Source: an uncultured Spirochaetia bacterium
GTDB lineage: Bacteria > Spirochaetota > Spirochaetia > JABEVK01
NCBI GenBank assembly: GCA_937960645.1
Contig: CALGPJ010000006.1
Location: forward strand, 1-64,000
Length of the DNA: 64,000 nt
Direction: 5' to 3'
Positions 7,180 to 15,216 of this stretch are shown in pieces. The translations under genes and the position numbers were made by a program. The notes under the pieces were generated by a model. It had not been told where the DNA came from. It made no database searches and worked only from the letters and a program-made list of their open reading frames with translations. The first letter of the stretch is position 1. The number at the start of each line of letters is the position of its first letter.

Positions 7180-8529
7180 ATGGGCTTTTTCGAGAGTATT
7201 TCCCAACGCCTCCAGGGTCTTTTTCGAAGCCTCAGCGGCAAGAAGGTCCTTACCGAGCAAAATGTCCGCGACATGCTCGAAGAGGTCAAAACAGCCCTCC
7301 TCGAGGCTGATGTCAATGTTCGCGTGGTCCGCCGTTTTACCAATCGGGTACTGGAATCGGCTCTGGGCGTGACCGTACTGAAATCGGTGAGTCCCGGGGA
7401 ACAATTCGTCAAAATCATCTACGATAACATGGTCTCACTCTTAGGGGATCAGAAGCAGGACCTCAACCTTCTGGGTCCGGATGTCGTATCCACGATCCTC
7501 CTTGTGGGTCTCCAGGGCCATGGAAAAACCACAACTGCGGCCAAATTAGGCTTGAAGCTGCAATCGGAGGGCCGGCGGGTCCTTCTCGTCGCCGCAGATC
7601 GCGCCAGACCCGCGGCCATCGATCAGCTCGAAAAGCTGGGACAAACGGTCGGTGTCCCCGTTTTTCGTGGGGAGGGCCACGATCCCCTTCGCGTAGTGGA
7701 CGAGGCCGTGAAACTCGCCCGAAAAGAACAGTACAACCTGGTCCTGATCGACACCGCCGGTCGGTTGCAGGTGGATCAGGAGCTCATGAATCAGCTTGTT
7801 CAGCTACGGGACCGGTTCAAACCCGTGGAGACCCTCCTCGTTGCCGATGCTATGACCGGACAGAGTGCCGTCGAAATTGCCCAGACCTTCGATCAGACGG
7901 TGGGGCTAACGGGCTTCATCCTGACCAAATTCGATTCTGATACGCGTGGCGGGGCCGCCCTCTCGCTGAAAACCATCACTCAAAAACCCATCAAGTACAT
8001 CGGGGTGGGAGAAAAACCCACAGCCCTCGAGGTCTTTCACCCGGAACGGATGGCCTCCCGCATCTTGGGAATGGGGGATGTGGTTTCCCTGGTCGAAAAG
8101 GCCCAGGAGGTATACGACCAGCAGGAGGCGGAAAGGCTGCGCCAAAAGATGGCGTCCTCGACCTTCACCCTCCAGGACTACCTGGACCAAATCCGGCAGG
8201 TCAAGAAAATGGGCAGCCTTCAATCGATCATGGAAATGATGCCGGGTATGGCCGGCAATGTCGATTTGACTCAAAACGAGGGCCAGTGGAAACAGGAAGA
8301 GGCGATCATCCTGAGCATGACGTTGAAGGAGCGGAAAAACCACCTGATTTTGGGACCTTCGCGGCGTCAGCGGATCGCCAGGGGTAGCGGAACCAGCGTT
8401 TTTATGGTAAACCAATTGATCAAGCGCTTCGAAAAGATGCGTGACACCTTGAGAAAGGTGGCAAAAAACAAGGGCATGCAACAGCAGATCATGACACAGA
8501 TGGGGATGCCCCATCCGAACAGGAGGTAA
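7180..8529 (+). CDS. ffh: Signal recognition particle GTPase Ffh
   Basis: A 449-residue SRP54 homologue with helical N domain, G domain and methionine-rich M domain. The G1 loop near residues 109-117 reads GLQGHGKTT; the usual residue at the His position is Ala or Ser. Later G motifs include VLIDTAGRL, TKFD and GVGEK. The M domain carries SRRQRIARGSG, the 4.5S RNA-binding motif, and a Met-rich tail. It targets ribosome-nascent chains to the membrane with FtsY. It is first in a tight operon with rpsP, and its stop codon lies within the rpsP ribosome binding site. Confidence 0.97.
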   Translation: MGFFESISQRLQGLFRSLSGKKVLTEQNVRDMLEEVKTALLEADVNVRVVRRFTNRVLESALGVTVLKSVSPGEQFVKIIYDNMVSLLGDQKQDLNLLGPDVVSTILLVGLQGHGKTTTAAKLGLKLQSEGRRVLLVAADRARPAAIDQLEKLGQTVGVPVFRGEGHDPLRVVDEAVKLARKEQYNLVLIDTAGRLQVDQELMNQLVQLRDRFKPVETLLVADAMTGQSAVEIAQTFDQTVGLTGFILTKFDSDTRGGAALSLKTITQKPIKYIGVGEKPTALEVFHPERMASRILGMGDVVSLVEKAQEVYDQQEAERLRQKMASSTFTLQDYLDQIRQVKKMGSLQSIMEMMPGMAGNVDLTQNEGQWKQEEAIILSMTLKERKNHLILGPSRRQRIARGSGTSVFMVNQLIKRFEKMRDTLRKVAKNKGMQQQIMTQMGMPHPNRR

Positions 8530-8531
8530 AC

Positions 8532-8780
8532 GTGAGTGTCAAAATCCGATTGAAGAGGCTCGGGGCCAAAAAGCGTCCCTATTATCGAATCGTCGTCATG
8601 GATTCGAAAAACCGGCGCGATGGAATTACCCTGGATGAGGTTGGCACCTACCATCCCGTGGAACCCGTGAACCAGGTGCAGTTGAAGGTCGAGAAAATTC
8701 AAGACTGGCTGCAGAAGGGGGCGCTGGTCACTCCCACGGTGAAATCCATTCTCAATCGTAACAACATTTTGTTGAAGTGA
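8532..8780 (+). CDS. rpsP: 30S ribosomal protein S16
   Basis: An 82-residue S16, starting SVKIRLKRLGAKKRPYYRIV, which is diagnostic. The start is GTG with AGGAGG 5 nt upstream, overlapping the ffh stop. S16 helps assemble the 30S body. Its stop overlaps the possible GTG of the KH-protein gene, so the ffh-rpsP-KH-rimM-trmD-rplS genes are effectively contiguous. Confidence 0.98.
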   Translation: MSVKIRLKRLGAKKRPYYRIVVMDSKNRRDGITLDEVGTYHPVEPVNQVQLKVEKIQDWLQKGALVTPTVKSILNRNNILLK

Positions 8781-8794
8781 GTTATGGGTCAGCG

Positions 8795-9034
8795 ATGAGT
8801 GAGTTAGTGGAGTTAGTACGTTTTTTGGCAGAGAGTTTGACCGATAATACCGATTCGGTGAACCTCGAAGAGCAGATCGAGGGAAATACCTCACGGATTC
8901 GGTTGACGATGCCACAGAGTGAACTCGGTAAGGTGATCGGTCGGCAAGGCCGAATCGCACGTGCCATCAGGGTTGTCCTCAACGCGGCAGCCAGCAAAAA
9001 AGGTCAGCGGGCGTATCTGGAAATCGAAGGTTGA
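8795..9034 (+). CDS. khpA: KH-domain RNA-binding protein (KhpA/YlqC family)
   Basis: A small KH protein with GKVIGRQGRIARAIR, containing the RNA-contacting GxxG loop. Its position between rpsP and rimM is classical for KhpA. I prefer the ATG at 8795 (79 residues, starting MSELVELVRFLAESL) over a GTG at 8777 because family members are about 76-80 residues. KhpA proteins bind many RNAs and in Firmicutes pair with KhpB; no partner is seen here. The stop overlaps the rimM TTG. Confidence 0.93.
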   Translation: MSELVELVRFLAESLTDNTDSVNLEEQIEGNTSRIRLTMPQSELGKVIGRQGRIARAIRVVLNAAASKKGQRAYLEIEG

Positions 9035-9534
9035 ACGAATTTCTCACAACCGGCAAGATTGGTCGAACCCACGGGGTCGAGGGTGATCTGGTTTTTTGGT
9101 CGTATTCGGGCGAAACCGATCATCTGCGAAGCCTGTCGGAATGGACCCTCACGAAAAATAGCAAGACCGTCAAACTGAAGGTCGAGAGTTTTGAACGCAA
9201 GGGAAAACTTTTTTTGGTCCGATTTGCAAACTATCTCACCCCGGAGACGGCCCAAAAGTGGACAGGTTGGGAGGTGACCCTCTCGAGGGAGCAGGCGCCA
9301 GACCTCGGTGCCGGTGAATATTATGTGGCCGACCTCCTCGGTTGTCGGTTGATCCACGAAGGCAAAGAGTGTGCGCAGGTCGTTGGCTGGTACGATGGCC
9401 CTCAGGCGGTCTTGCTCGAAGTGAAACTCGAGGATGGTGCCTTGCGCCTCGTACCCTTTTTGAACCACTATTTGGGGGCAGTGGACGTGGCGAACAAGAC
9501 CATCGAGCTTGTGACCCCCTGGATTTTGGAATGA
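9031..9534 (+). CDS. rimM: 16S rRNA processing protein RimM
   Basis: A 167-residue RimM with an N-terminal barrel starting TTGKIGRTHGVEG and a C-terminal PRC-barrel containing YYVADLLGC. It assists maturation of the 30S head and binds S19. The start is TTG overlapping the previous stop (TTGA). Its own stop overlaps the trmD ATG, so it is coupled on both sides. Confidence 0.95.
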   Translation: MNEFLTTGKIGRTHGVEGDLVFWSYSGETDHLRSLSEWTLTKNSKTVKLKVESFERKGKLFLVRFANYLTPETAQKWTGWEVTLSREQAPDLGAGEYYVADLLGCRLIHEGKECAQVVGWYDGPQAVLLEVKLEDGALRLVPFLNHYLGAVDVANKTIELVTPWILE

Positions 9535-10235
9535 AGTTCGTTCTGCTCACTTTGTTTCCAGAGATCTTTCAGGGATATTTTGGGTCGTCGATCATGAAAC
9601 GCAGTGTACAGAAAGGGCTTGTCGCCTATCAAACGGTCAACATTCGGGACTTCGCATGGGACAAGCACAAAACCTGCGATGATAGCCCCTACGGCGGGGG
9701 GGCCGGGATGGTGATGAAACCGGAACCCCTGGCACGAGCCATCGAATCTGTCAAAACTGACCAATCGACGGTGGTTTACCTCAGTCCATCCGGCCTGCTT
9801 TTCCAGCAGAAGATCGCTGCGGGTTTGGCCAAGGTCCAGGAACTCGTGTTGCTCTGTGGAAGATACGAAGGGGTTGACCAAAGAATCATCGACAGGTACG
9901 TTGATATGGAACTTTGCGTCGGGGATTACGTGCTTTCTTCGGGTGAGGTGGCCGCTTTGGTGGTGATCGACGCCGTGTACCGTTTGCTGGATGGGGTCAT
10001 CTCCGCTGAAAGCCTGGAGGAAGAAAGTTTCAGCGGCGGCCTGGGGCTTTTGGAGTATCCGCATTATACCCGCCCCGAGGTGTTCGAGGGGGCAGCGGTC
10101 CCAGAGGTGCTTTTGGAGGGCAATCACGCGGCCATCAACCAGTGGCGGCGTAAAAAAAGTATTGAAAAAACCAGGCGGTATCGGCCGGAACTACTTTGGA
10201 ATTGGGAAGGAGAGAAAACACATGGATCTCATTAA
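9531..10235 (+). CDS. trmD: tRNA (guanine-N1)-methyltransferase TrmD
   Basis: A 234-residue SPOUT methyltransferase that makes m1G37 in tRNAs, preventing +1 frameshifts. It begins [13 protein letters not shown] and shows [29 protein letters not shown] and [18 protein letters not shown], which form the SAM-binding knot. The ATG at 9531 overlaps the rimM TGA; a longer upstream reading of the frame is not needed. Its end overlaps rplS by 14 nt. Confidence 0.97.
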   Translation: MKFVLLTLFPEIFQGYFGSSIMKRSVQKGLVAYQTVNIRDFAWDKHKTCDDSPYGGGAGMVMKPEPLARAIESVKTDQSTVVYLSPSGLLFQQKIAAGLAKVQELVLLCGRYEGVDQRIIDRYVDMELCVGDYVLSSGEVAALVVIDAVYRLLDGVISAESLEEESFSGGLGLLEYPHYTRPEVFEGAAVPEVLLEGNHAAINQWRRKKSIEKTRRYRPELLWNWEGEKTHGSH

Positions 10236-10584
10236 GGCAGTCGAGGCAGGTCAAATCAAGGAGGAGCCCCAGATCAATATCGGGGACCTGGTCCGCGTTC
10301 ATTTTAAAATCATCGAAGGCAAGACCGAGCGAGTTCAGGCTTACGAGGGCACACTGATCGCCCGCAACAATTCCGGCCTCCGTAAGACCATCACCGTACG
10401 GAAAATCAGTAATGGTGTCGGGGTCGAAAGGATTTTTCCGATTCATAGTCCCAGAATCGAAAGGGTGGAGCTGGTAAGGCCGGGAAAGGTACGCCGGTCC
10501 AAGCTGTACTATTTACGGGACCGAATGGGGAAGGCCGCCAAGATCAAGGAACTCTTGAAAAAGAAGCGGGTCGACACCCCATAA
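10222..10584 (+). CDS. rplS: 50S ribosomal protein L19
   Basis: A 120-residue L19 with [19 protein letters not shown] and the conserved core [28 protein letters not shown] (positions 10435-10518). It lies at the 30S-50S interface. Start at ATG 10222, preceded by GGGAAGGAGAG within the end of trmD. Confidence 0.98.
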   Translation: MDLIKAVEAGQIKEEPQINIGDLVRVHFKIIEGKTERVQAYEGTLIARNNSGLRKTITVRKISNGVGVERIFPIHSPRIERVELVRPGKVRRSKLYYLRDRMGKAAKIKELLKKKRVDTP

Positions 10585-10588
10585 TTTT

Positions 10589-11314
10589 GTGCAGGTACCC
10601 GGTGGCCTGGGGAAAAATGTGCCCAGCCCGATCGTTGAATTGCCTAAAAGCCTTCTCGGTATCCAAGTTCGAATACTCGATCTTGTAAGGCCGGGACTTC
10701 GCCAGGTTCTTTTTGCCGGAAAACTCGCGATCATTCCTGACCATCCGGGTTTTCGGTCCGGGCAGTCGTCAGTAATCGTTTGGAACGCACAAACCCGTCT
10801 CTTTGAACCCCTCTCCGAAAGGTCGAATCCGGAAAAGACGGAAAAAATTTTACAAGAACCGGAACCAAGCCTTCCCCCAGGGGACCCGCCGGAACCCCCT
10901 TTTCCCGAGCAGAACTCTGACCCTTCTTACGGACAGGAAAACTTCACACAGGGAAAAGACTTTATCGACAATTCCGGTATCCACCATTCCGGGTCTTCGG
11001 AAGAAGAGGGCAGGGAAGAAGTGCAGGCCCTTCTCGAATTACTTCGTTGGGCAACTCCAAACTTCCAAAACCTCGAAGCACCGCGGCAGTGGATACAGTT
11101 GCCTGTAAACCCCGCGTCAAAATCTTTCGGGCAGTGCCGTGCCTTATTTCTTTGGAATCGTCATTCCCGAAAAATCGAAAAAGCTTGCCTCGAACGTCGT
11201 GTCGGCGATCATGTAAGGAAATGGTGGTTTTTGACCGATGCTTATGGAAAGTGGTATATTTCTCATGATGGCGAACAACCAGGAAAATCGCGAGGAATTG
11301 ACCTCTATCTTTAG
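10589..11314 (+). CDS. Unrecognised protein upstream of a FlhB-C gene
   Basis: A 241-residue protein. The N-terminal part (to about 80) is mixed beta/alpha; residues about 80-140 form an acidic, proline-rich linker (LPPGDPPEPPFPEQ); the C-terminal part has LFLWNRHSRKIEKA and WWFLTDAYGKWYISHDG. The linker layout and position directly before a FlhB C-terminal-domain gene recall the FliK-like YlqG of Bacillus, which sits before ylqH; that link is inferred from position only. A GTG at 10619 with GGGGA upstream is an alternative start. The 3' end overlaps the next gene. Confidence 0.65.
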   Translation: MQVPGGLGKNVPSPIVELPKSLLGIQVRILDLVRPGLRQVLFAGKLAIIPDHPGFRSGQSSVIVWNAQTRLFEPLSERSNPEKTEKILQEPEPSLPPGDPPEPPFPEQNSDPSYGQENFTQGKDFIDNSGIHHSGSSEEEGREEVQALLELLRWATPNFQNLEAPRQWIQLPVNPASKSFGQCRALFLWNRHSRKIEKACLERRVGDHVRKWWFLTDAYGKWYISHDGEQPGKSRGIDLYL

Positions 11315-11552
11315 GCTTCGGGCCACCGGTGTATCCTACGAAGCAGACATGGCGGCCCCCAAAGTTATCCTGAACGCCAGGGGGTATCGAGCTCTCAAAA
11401 TGATTCACATTGCACGGGAAAACGGCATCCCCGTTGTCAGCAACCCTGATTTGAGCTTTAAACTTTCCTTGGTTCCCGATGGGTTCGAGATCCCCTTCCC
11501 GCTTTACGAGGCCATGGCCCGGTTGTTGATAGAACTGGGAAAGGCAGGTTGA
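11268..11552 (+). CDS. Free-standing FlhB/YscU C-terminal domain protein (YlqH-like)
   Basis: A 94-residue protein resembling only the cytoplasmic C-terminal domain of FlhB (type III export switch). It shows APKVILNARGYRALKMIHIA and GIPVVSNPDLSFKLS. In FlhB the cleavage motif is NPTH; here the equivalent NPDL lacks the Thr-His. Similar orphan domains (YlqH, FhlP-type) occur near rplS in Bacillus and spirochaetes. The start at 11268 removes upstream ATGs at 11238 and 11265 and gives typical domain length. A link to flagellar export is inferred. Confidence 0.78.
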   Translation: MANNQENREELTSIFRLRATGVSYEADMAAPKVILNARGYRALKMIHIARENGIPVVSNPDLSFKLSLVPDGFEIPFPLYEAMARLLIELGKAG

Positions 11553-11555
11553 TCC

Positions 11556-12509
11556 GTGACAGGTCCCCAACCGAAAAAACCGAAACTCGAGAACTGGACC
11601 TTCGAGAGCGAAAACGAAGTCGCGTTGCTTCATTCGCGGTGGGTAGATAAATTGGAGGAATGCTTTCAAGACATTAGGCGTGGGCTTCGACCAAAAGCTC
11701 TGATCGATTCAGTGGTTCACAGTCTGCTCGCTCAGATGGAATCCGACCCTTGGGTCATGCTTCGAACCATTCACGATGGTAAGTCCCAGATTTTCGGGAC
11801 AGCGGCCACCAGCATCAATTGTGCATTCTTCTGCGGCATGCTGTATCCGTATTTTTTTGCAGATGTCGAGAGCCTCGAACTCCTTTTGCGTTCTGTTGTT
11901 CTCCACGATATCGGCATGCTCTATCTGCCAAAAACCATCCTCACAAAAATCGGTAAATTGGACGATCGGGAACGCGCTCAACTCGAGGCCCACCCGAACA
12001 TGGGGTATGAACGTCTTAAAGAATGGGGGGAGCCTCCCGCGGTCCTGAACGCTGCCTTGCAGCATCATGAAGATTGGAATGGTCAAGGTTATCCGCAGGG
12101 TCTCCGGAGGGAAGAAATTTCTCCAATTGCACGGCTCATCGCACCCGTTTTATACCTAAATGCGCTTCTCAGTGAGCGCCCATACCGAGGAAGCCTGGTA
12201 GGTTATTGGGCGATGAAGCAGGTCCTCAAAGAAACGGGAATCAGGTTTTCACCTGAAGTGGTCAAACTCATGATGAATGTCCTGGGACTTTTCCCTCCCG
12301 GCAGTCTGGTGCTCCTCACGGACGGCAGTGTCGCCAGGGTCCTGCAAACCAACTACGCTCAACCTCTTCGTCCCCGGGTACGTGTCCTGATTGGCTCGGA
12401 AGGTCAACCCTTTGCGAACGAAACCGGACCTGTCATCGATCTCCTTGCCGCAAAAAAACTGTTTATTGCCAAAGCTGTCTCCTCCCAGGATATCGATGAC
12501 GCAACATGA
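11556..12509 (+). CDS. HD-GYP-like protein with incomplete metal site
   Basis: A 317-residue cytosolic protein. From about residue 85 it follows the HD-GYP phosphodiesterase pattern: HDIG (117-120), H146, HHEDWNGQGYP (170-180) and SERPYR (206-211). Several ligands are changed: the leading His is Asn88, and the DxxDAL motif reads LYLNAL, losing two Asp. The Lys of HDIGK is Met. A C-terminal tail follows. Active family members hydrolyse cyclic di-GMP; this one probably cannot and may bind a nucleotide or partner. The GTG start lies 4 nt after the FlhB-C stop, and yraN overlaps its end. Confidence 0.85.
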   Translation: MTGPQPKKPKLENWTFESENEVALLHSRWVDKLEECFQDIRRGLRPKALIDSVVHSLLAQMESDPWVMLRTIHDGKSQIFGTAATSINCAFFCGMLYPYFFADVESLELLLRSVVLHDIGMLYLPKTILTKIGKLDDRERAQLEAHPNMGYERLKEWGEPPAVLNAALQHHEDWNGQGYPQGLRREEISPIARLIAPVLYLNALLSERPYRGSLVGYWAMKQVLKETGIRFSPEVVKLMMNVLGLFPPGSLVLLTDGSVARVLQTNYAQPLRPRVRVLIGSEGQPFANETGPVIDLLAAKKLFIAKAVSSQDIDDAT

Positions 12510-12852
12510 CCTTGGTCAGGAGGGGGAGGAAAGAGCCGCTCGCTATCTGGAGCAGCATGGGTTCGAAATCCTGAAAAAAAGGTTCAGGGTAGCCCGCGGC
12601 GAGGTCGATATTATTGCCAGGGAGGGGGAAGTTTTCGTCTTTGTTGAGGTCAAGACACGGAGGTTTCTTGATATGGAAGACATGGAACGGTCCCTCGATC
12701 TTCGTAAACGTTCAAGGATAGAACGCGCGTGTTTGGAATATCTCGTCCAAAACCATCTCGACCCTGACCTGACAAGGGTACGTTTTGATTGTATAATTCA
12801 AGATGAACACCGTTTGGTTCATCTTCCGGGTGCTTGGGAAAAGGATGGGTGA
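12496..12852 (+). CDS. yraN: YraN family (UPF0102) nuclease-fold protein
   Basis: A 118-residue protein with the family core ARGEVDIIAREGEVFVFVEV followed by KTR, an endonuclease-like fold related to Holliday junction resolvases. No activity is established for the family. The ATG at 12496 lies 14 nt inside the HD gene. The rplS-FlhB-C-HD-yraN order is typical of spirochaetes as far as I recall. Confidence 0.93.
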   Translation: MTQHDLGQEGEERAARYLEQHGFEILKKRFRVARGEVDIIAREGEVFVFVEVKTRRFLDMEDMERSLDLRKRSRIERACLEYLVQNHLDPDLTRVRFDCIIQDEHRLVHLPGAWEKDG

Positions 12853-13042
12853 GATGTTTCCGGATGCTGGCCCCAGGGAAGGGGAATCCCGCGAGGATTA
12901 TTTGAAACGCCTCAAGAATGAGATATCCACGAAAGATTACATCAATCAAGCCCTCGAAGAATTGGCTACTGGGTTGACCAAGGGTGTCGAAAAAGGTTTT
13001 ATTAAAAGAAATGCGTCATCATCGAAAAAACCATCGGTTTAA
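12845..13042 (+). CDS. Small hypothetical protein
   Basis: A 65-residue hydrophilic, mostly helical protein beginning MGEMFPDAGPREGES with a basic C-terminus. The ATG at 12845 lies 8 nt inside yraN; an earlier ATG at 12803 is possible but would overlap yraN by 50 nt. No family recognised. Support comes from tight packing between yraN and the next gene, in the same direction, before a shared terminator. Confidence 0.5.
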   Translation: MGEMFPDAGPREGESREDYLKRLKNEISTKDYINQALEELATGLTKGVEKGFIKRNASSSKKPSV

Positions 13043-13388
13043 CCAGCCCAAGCCCCCACAGGAATCCAGGGATGATCTGATTCACCTCGATTTTGGAACC
13101 TATATCTGTCCCCTGTGTGGCAACGTCATCGCCGATATGACCTGTGCGATCGCTTTTGGTTCCGAATCTCACCCGGCTCACCTGGACTGTGTCATGAATT
13201 ATTACCGCGAAAGGGAAGGCCTTGGACCCAACGAAGAGATTACCTACATCGGCTGTGGTCAATTTGCGATTGCCAGTCTAAAGCCCCAATTCAAAATCCT
13301 GCGCAGAATCATCGTGGAGAGCAAAGACCACATCCCCGAGTGGCGTAAAAACATCAAACAAACCTTTATGAGTAGCTTCTTCCACTAA
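13011..13388 (+). CDS. Small Cys/His-containing (probably zinc-binding) protein
   Basis: About 125 residues. CPLCGN, then SHPAHLDCVMNYYRERE, could form a CC/HC zinc site. A further Cys lies in IGCGQFAI. The N-terminus is basic (MRHHRKNHRFNQ), suggesting RNA or DNA contact. I do not know its function. The start could also be at 12984. It overlaps the end of the previous small gene by 32 nt and is last in the operon, directly before the terminator at 13393. Confidence 0.65.
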   Translation: MRHHRKNHRFNQPKPPQESRDDLIHLDFGTYICPLCGNVIADMTCAIAFGSESHPAHLDCVMNYYREREGLGPNEEITYIGCGQFAIASLKPQFKILRRIIVESKDHIPEWRKNIKQTFMSSFFH

Positions 13389-13392
13389 AAAA

Positions 13393-13414
13393 AGGCCCAT
13401 AGGGGCCTCTTTTT
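13393..13414. terminator. Intrinsic terminator, bidirectional
   Basis: AGGCCC (13393-13398), 4-nt loop, GGGCCT (13403-13408), then CTTTTTT-like U run on the plus strand. A-tracts before the stem give a U run on the minus strand too, so it can also end the convergent HEAT-repeat transcript that stops at 13429. Confidence 0.85.
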
Positions 13415-13428
13415 ACAGGAATCTTCCA

Positions 13429-14121
13429 TCAATTGAACTTTCTGAAATCGTCGAGGAGTTTAGCAGCGCGATTGCGAACAGCCCGAATGTAGTTGCCCTG
13501 GGCAATTTGAAGGAGGGCATTGAACACCTCGGGTTTGACCTGCCCTTTTCTCGCTTTGCCGATGTTTTCGAGGGCCATGATGGCGGCAAAAGCGAGGTTG
13601 TTGTCCGGACGGACCACATCCTGGCGTCGAATCACCTCGGCGATGACCGTATCGACTAAACCAGCATCGTCCGGCTGAACCTGACCCAGAGAATAAATGG
13701 CCTCGGCACTGACCATCGTTTCGCGCTCTCTGTTGGCGATATCGATCAGAGCATCACGGGCCCTGGGGCCGCCGATGAGACCGAGGAGTTCGGCCGCGCG
13801 TCGACGCACCTCGGGAAAATCGTTCATGATGCGACCGTCCTCGTAAACCCTACGGGAGGTTCCCTCGGCGCCTAATTCATCGAGAAGTTGGATGATTTGA
13901 ACGTTGTCTTCCCCGGCCTTCCCTTCCTCGACCATGTTGGCGATATAATCGAGGGCCTTCATTTTCTGGTCGCGGCTGGGATTCTGAACAAGGCTTCGAA
14001 TGACCTGGACCTCCACTGTGGTTCGAAGGTAAATGTCTTCGACAGTTGGGTTACTGCTGGATTGTCCCCAGACCAGGCCCCCCAGAAACAGTATAGCCAG
14101 CCATGCTCCTGCATTTTTCAT
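13429..14121 (-). CDS. Secreted HEAT-repeat protein
   Basis: A 230-residue protein with a signal peptide (residues 1-20, ending LVWGQ) and HEAT/PBS-lyase-type helical repeats: PEVRRRAAELLGLIGGPRAR, then SAEAIYSLGQVQ, then AAIMALENIGKAR and VRNRAAKLLDDF. Such repeats are protein-binding scaffolds. Start at 14121 is set by AGGAGA 6 nt upstream. It lies 11 nt after the lipoprotein gene and is probably cotranscribed from the promoter at 14674-14702. Periplasmic location inferred. Confidence 0.82.
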   Translation of the reverse strand: MKNAGAWLAILFLGGLVWGQSSSNPTVEDIYLRTTVEVQVIRSLVQNPSRDQKMKALDYIANMVEEGKAGEDNVQIIQLLDELGAEGTSRRVYEDGRIMNDFPEVRRRAAELLGLIGGPRARDALIDIANRERETMVSAEAIYSLGQVQPDDAGLVDTVIAEVIRRQDVVRPDNNLAFAAIMALENIGKARKGQVKPEVFNALLQIAQGNYIRAVRNRAAKLLDDFRKFN

Positions 14122-14132
14122 AAAATCTCCTC

Positions 14133-14666
14133 TTACCAAAATGTAATCTTCCATTCACCGTTCGTTTTGATGAGCTGATACAGGATGGACATTTCCCCCT
14201 GAATTTCCATGTAGGCGACAACACGATTATTGTCTATAAACTCGATTTTATCAAGCTTCGCATTTGCCCGGCTCATGACGACAACCTCATCGAAATAGTG
14301 CCGCAAATTGGTAAGGCGGATACCCCGTCTCTGCAAAACGGGATTTTGCGATATCTCTCTGAGGTAGGCAGGATCGGAAAATTTCTCCACATAAGTCTGT
14401 GACAGGTATTGGCGCCAAACGGAAAACTGACTGTTTTGGATGATTCTGTTGAGCTTCAAGATCAGTTCCTCGATTTCCTTGAACGTATCGTTGTAAACCT
14501 GTTCGGATACCTGAAAAGTTGTGGGAGTAACGCTGGGCGGATCCTCTGGGGGCGGCGCTTGAGGCTCGGGAGGGGGTGGGGGAGTCGCGGGTGCAGGCAT
14601 TTGCGCGGGAGTATTGCACGAAAAAATGCTGAAAACCACAAGCATCGAAATCAATAATCCCCTCAT
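14133..14666 (-). CDS. Proline-rich lipoprotein
   Basis: A 177-residue protein with a lipoprotein signal: MRGLLISMLVVFSIFSC, with the lipidated Cys near residue 17 and a loose spirochaetal-type lipobox. A proline-rich spacer (PPPPPEPQAPPPEDPP) follows, then a helical domain and a C-terminal beta portion ending NGEWKITFW, reminiscent of NTF2-like or DUF4440-type folds. No family assigned. Start at 14666, because a longer reading to 14702 would begin upstream of the promoter. The message may be leaderless. Confidence 0.78.
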   Translation of the reverse strand: MRGLLISMLVVFSIFSCNTPAQMPAPATPPPPPEPQAPPPEDPPSVTPTTFQVSEQVYNDTFKEIEELILKLNRIIQNSQFSVWRQYLSQTYVEKFSDPAYLREISQNPVLQRRGIRLTNLRHYFDEVVVMSRANAKLDKIEFIDNNRVVAYMEIQGEMSILYQLIKTNGEWKITFW

Positions 14667-14673
14667 GTCCTTT

Positions 14674-14702
14674 ATTGTATATGGACCCTGTCGATTTGTC
14701 AA
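14674..14702 (-). promoter_or_regulatory. Strong sigma-70 promoter for lipoprotein-HEAT operon
   Basis: On the minus strand TTGACA (14697-14702), exactly 17 bp, TACAAT (14674-14679), then 7 nt to the ATG at 14666. The -35 almost coincides with that of the divergent coaD promoter. The implied transcript starts at or beside the start codon. Confidence 0.75.
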
Positions 14703-14724
14703 AGAACGACCAATTCAATATAAT
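14696..14724 (+). promoter_or_regulatory. Strong sigma-70 promoter for coaD
   Basis: TTGTCA (14696-14701), exactly 17 bp, perfect TATAAT (14719-14724), then 6 nt to the GTG at 14731. The -35 overlaps the opposite-strand -35 by five bases, so only one polymerase can occupy the region at a time. Confidence 0.75.
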
Positions 14725-14730
14725 GCGTTT

Positions 14731-15216
14731 GTGAAAAAAGCGGTTTTTCCGGGTACCTTCGACCCACCCACCAACGGCCATGCCAACATCATCTATCGTG
14801 CCTCCCATACAGTCGATGAGCTCGTGGTTTTGATATCCCACAACTCGCAGAAAAAAACCTTGTTCAGCCTGGAGGAGAGACGCTCGTTTCTGGAAGAAAT
14901 TGTCCGTGATCTTGGAAACGTCCGGATCGATGTGTGGGAGGGGTTGATCGTGGATTATGCAAAAAAGCACGCTATCAAAGTGATTTTCAGGGGGGTCAGG
15001 GCCTTGTCCGACTTTGCTTATGAGTTCGAGCTTGCAATGATGAACCGTGGGCTTGACAATAACATCGAGACCTTGCTGATTCCCACGGCTCATGAGTTTT
15101 CCGTGCTCAGAAGTTCCGCTATCAAAGAGTTGGCATCGTTTGGCGGCGACGTCAGCTCCATGGTCAGTCCGATGGTCGAGTCGGCTCTCAAGACGAAGTT
15201 TGCCGGTAAAAGTTGA
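14731..15216 (+). CDS. coaD: Phosphopantetheine adenylyltransferase
   Basis: A 161-residue CoaD, catalysing the fourth step of coenzyme A synthesis (4'-phosphopantetheine + ATP to dephospho-CoA). The nucleotidyltransferase motif GTFDPPTNGHANI begins at residue 7, and FRGVRALSDFAYEFELAMMN is diagnostic. The GTG start gives the normal N-terminus; it lies 7 nt after a perfect TATAAT and has no Shine-Dalgarno, so translation may begin on a leaderless mRNA. CoA supplies the phosphopantetheine arm of the ACP encoded nearby. Confidence 0.95.
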   Translation: MKKAVFPGTFDPPTNGHANIIYRASHTVDELVVLISHNSQKKTLFSLEERRSFLEEIVRDLGNVRIDVWEGLIVDYAKKHAIKVIFRGVRALSDFAYEFELAMMNRGLDNNIETLLIPTAHEFSVLRSSAIKELASFGGDVSSMVSPMVESALKTKFAGKS

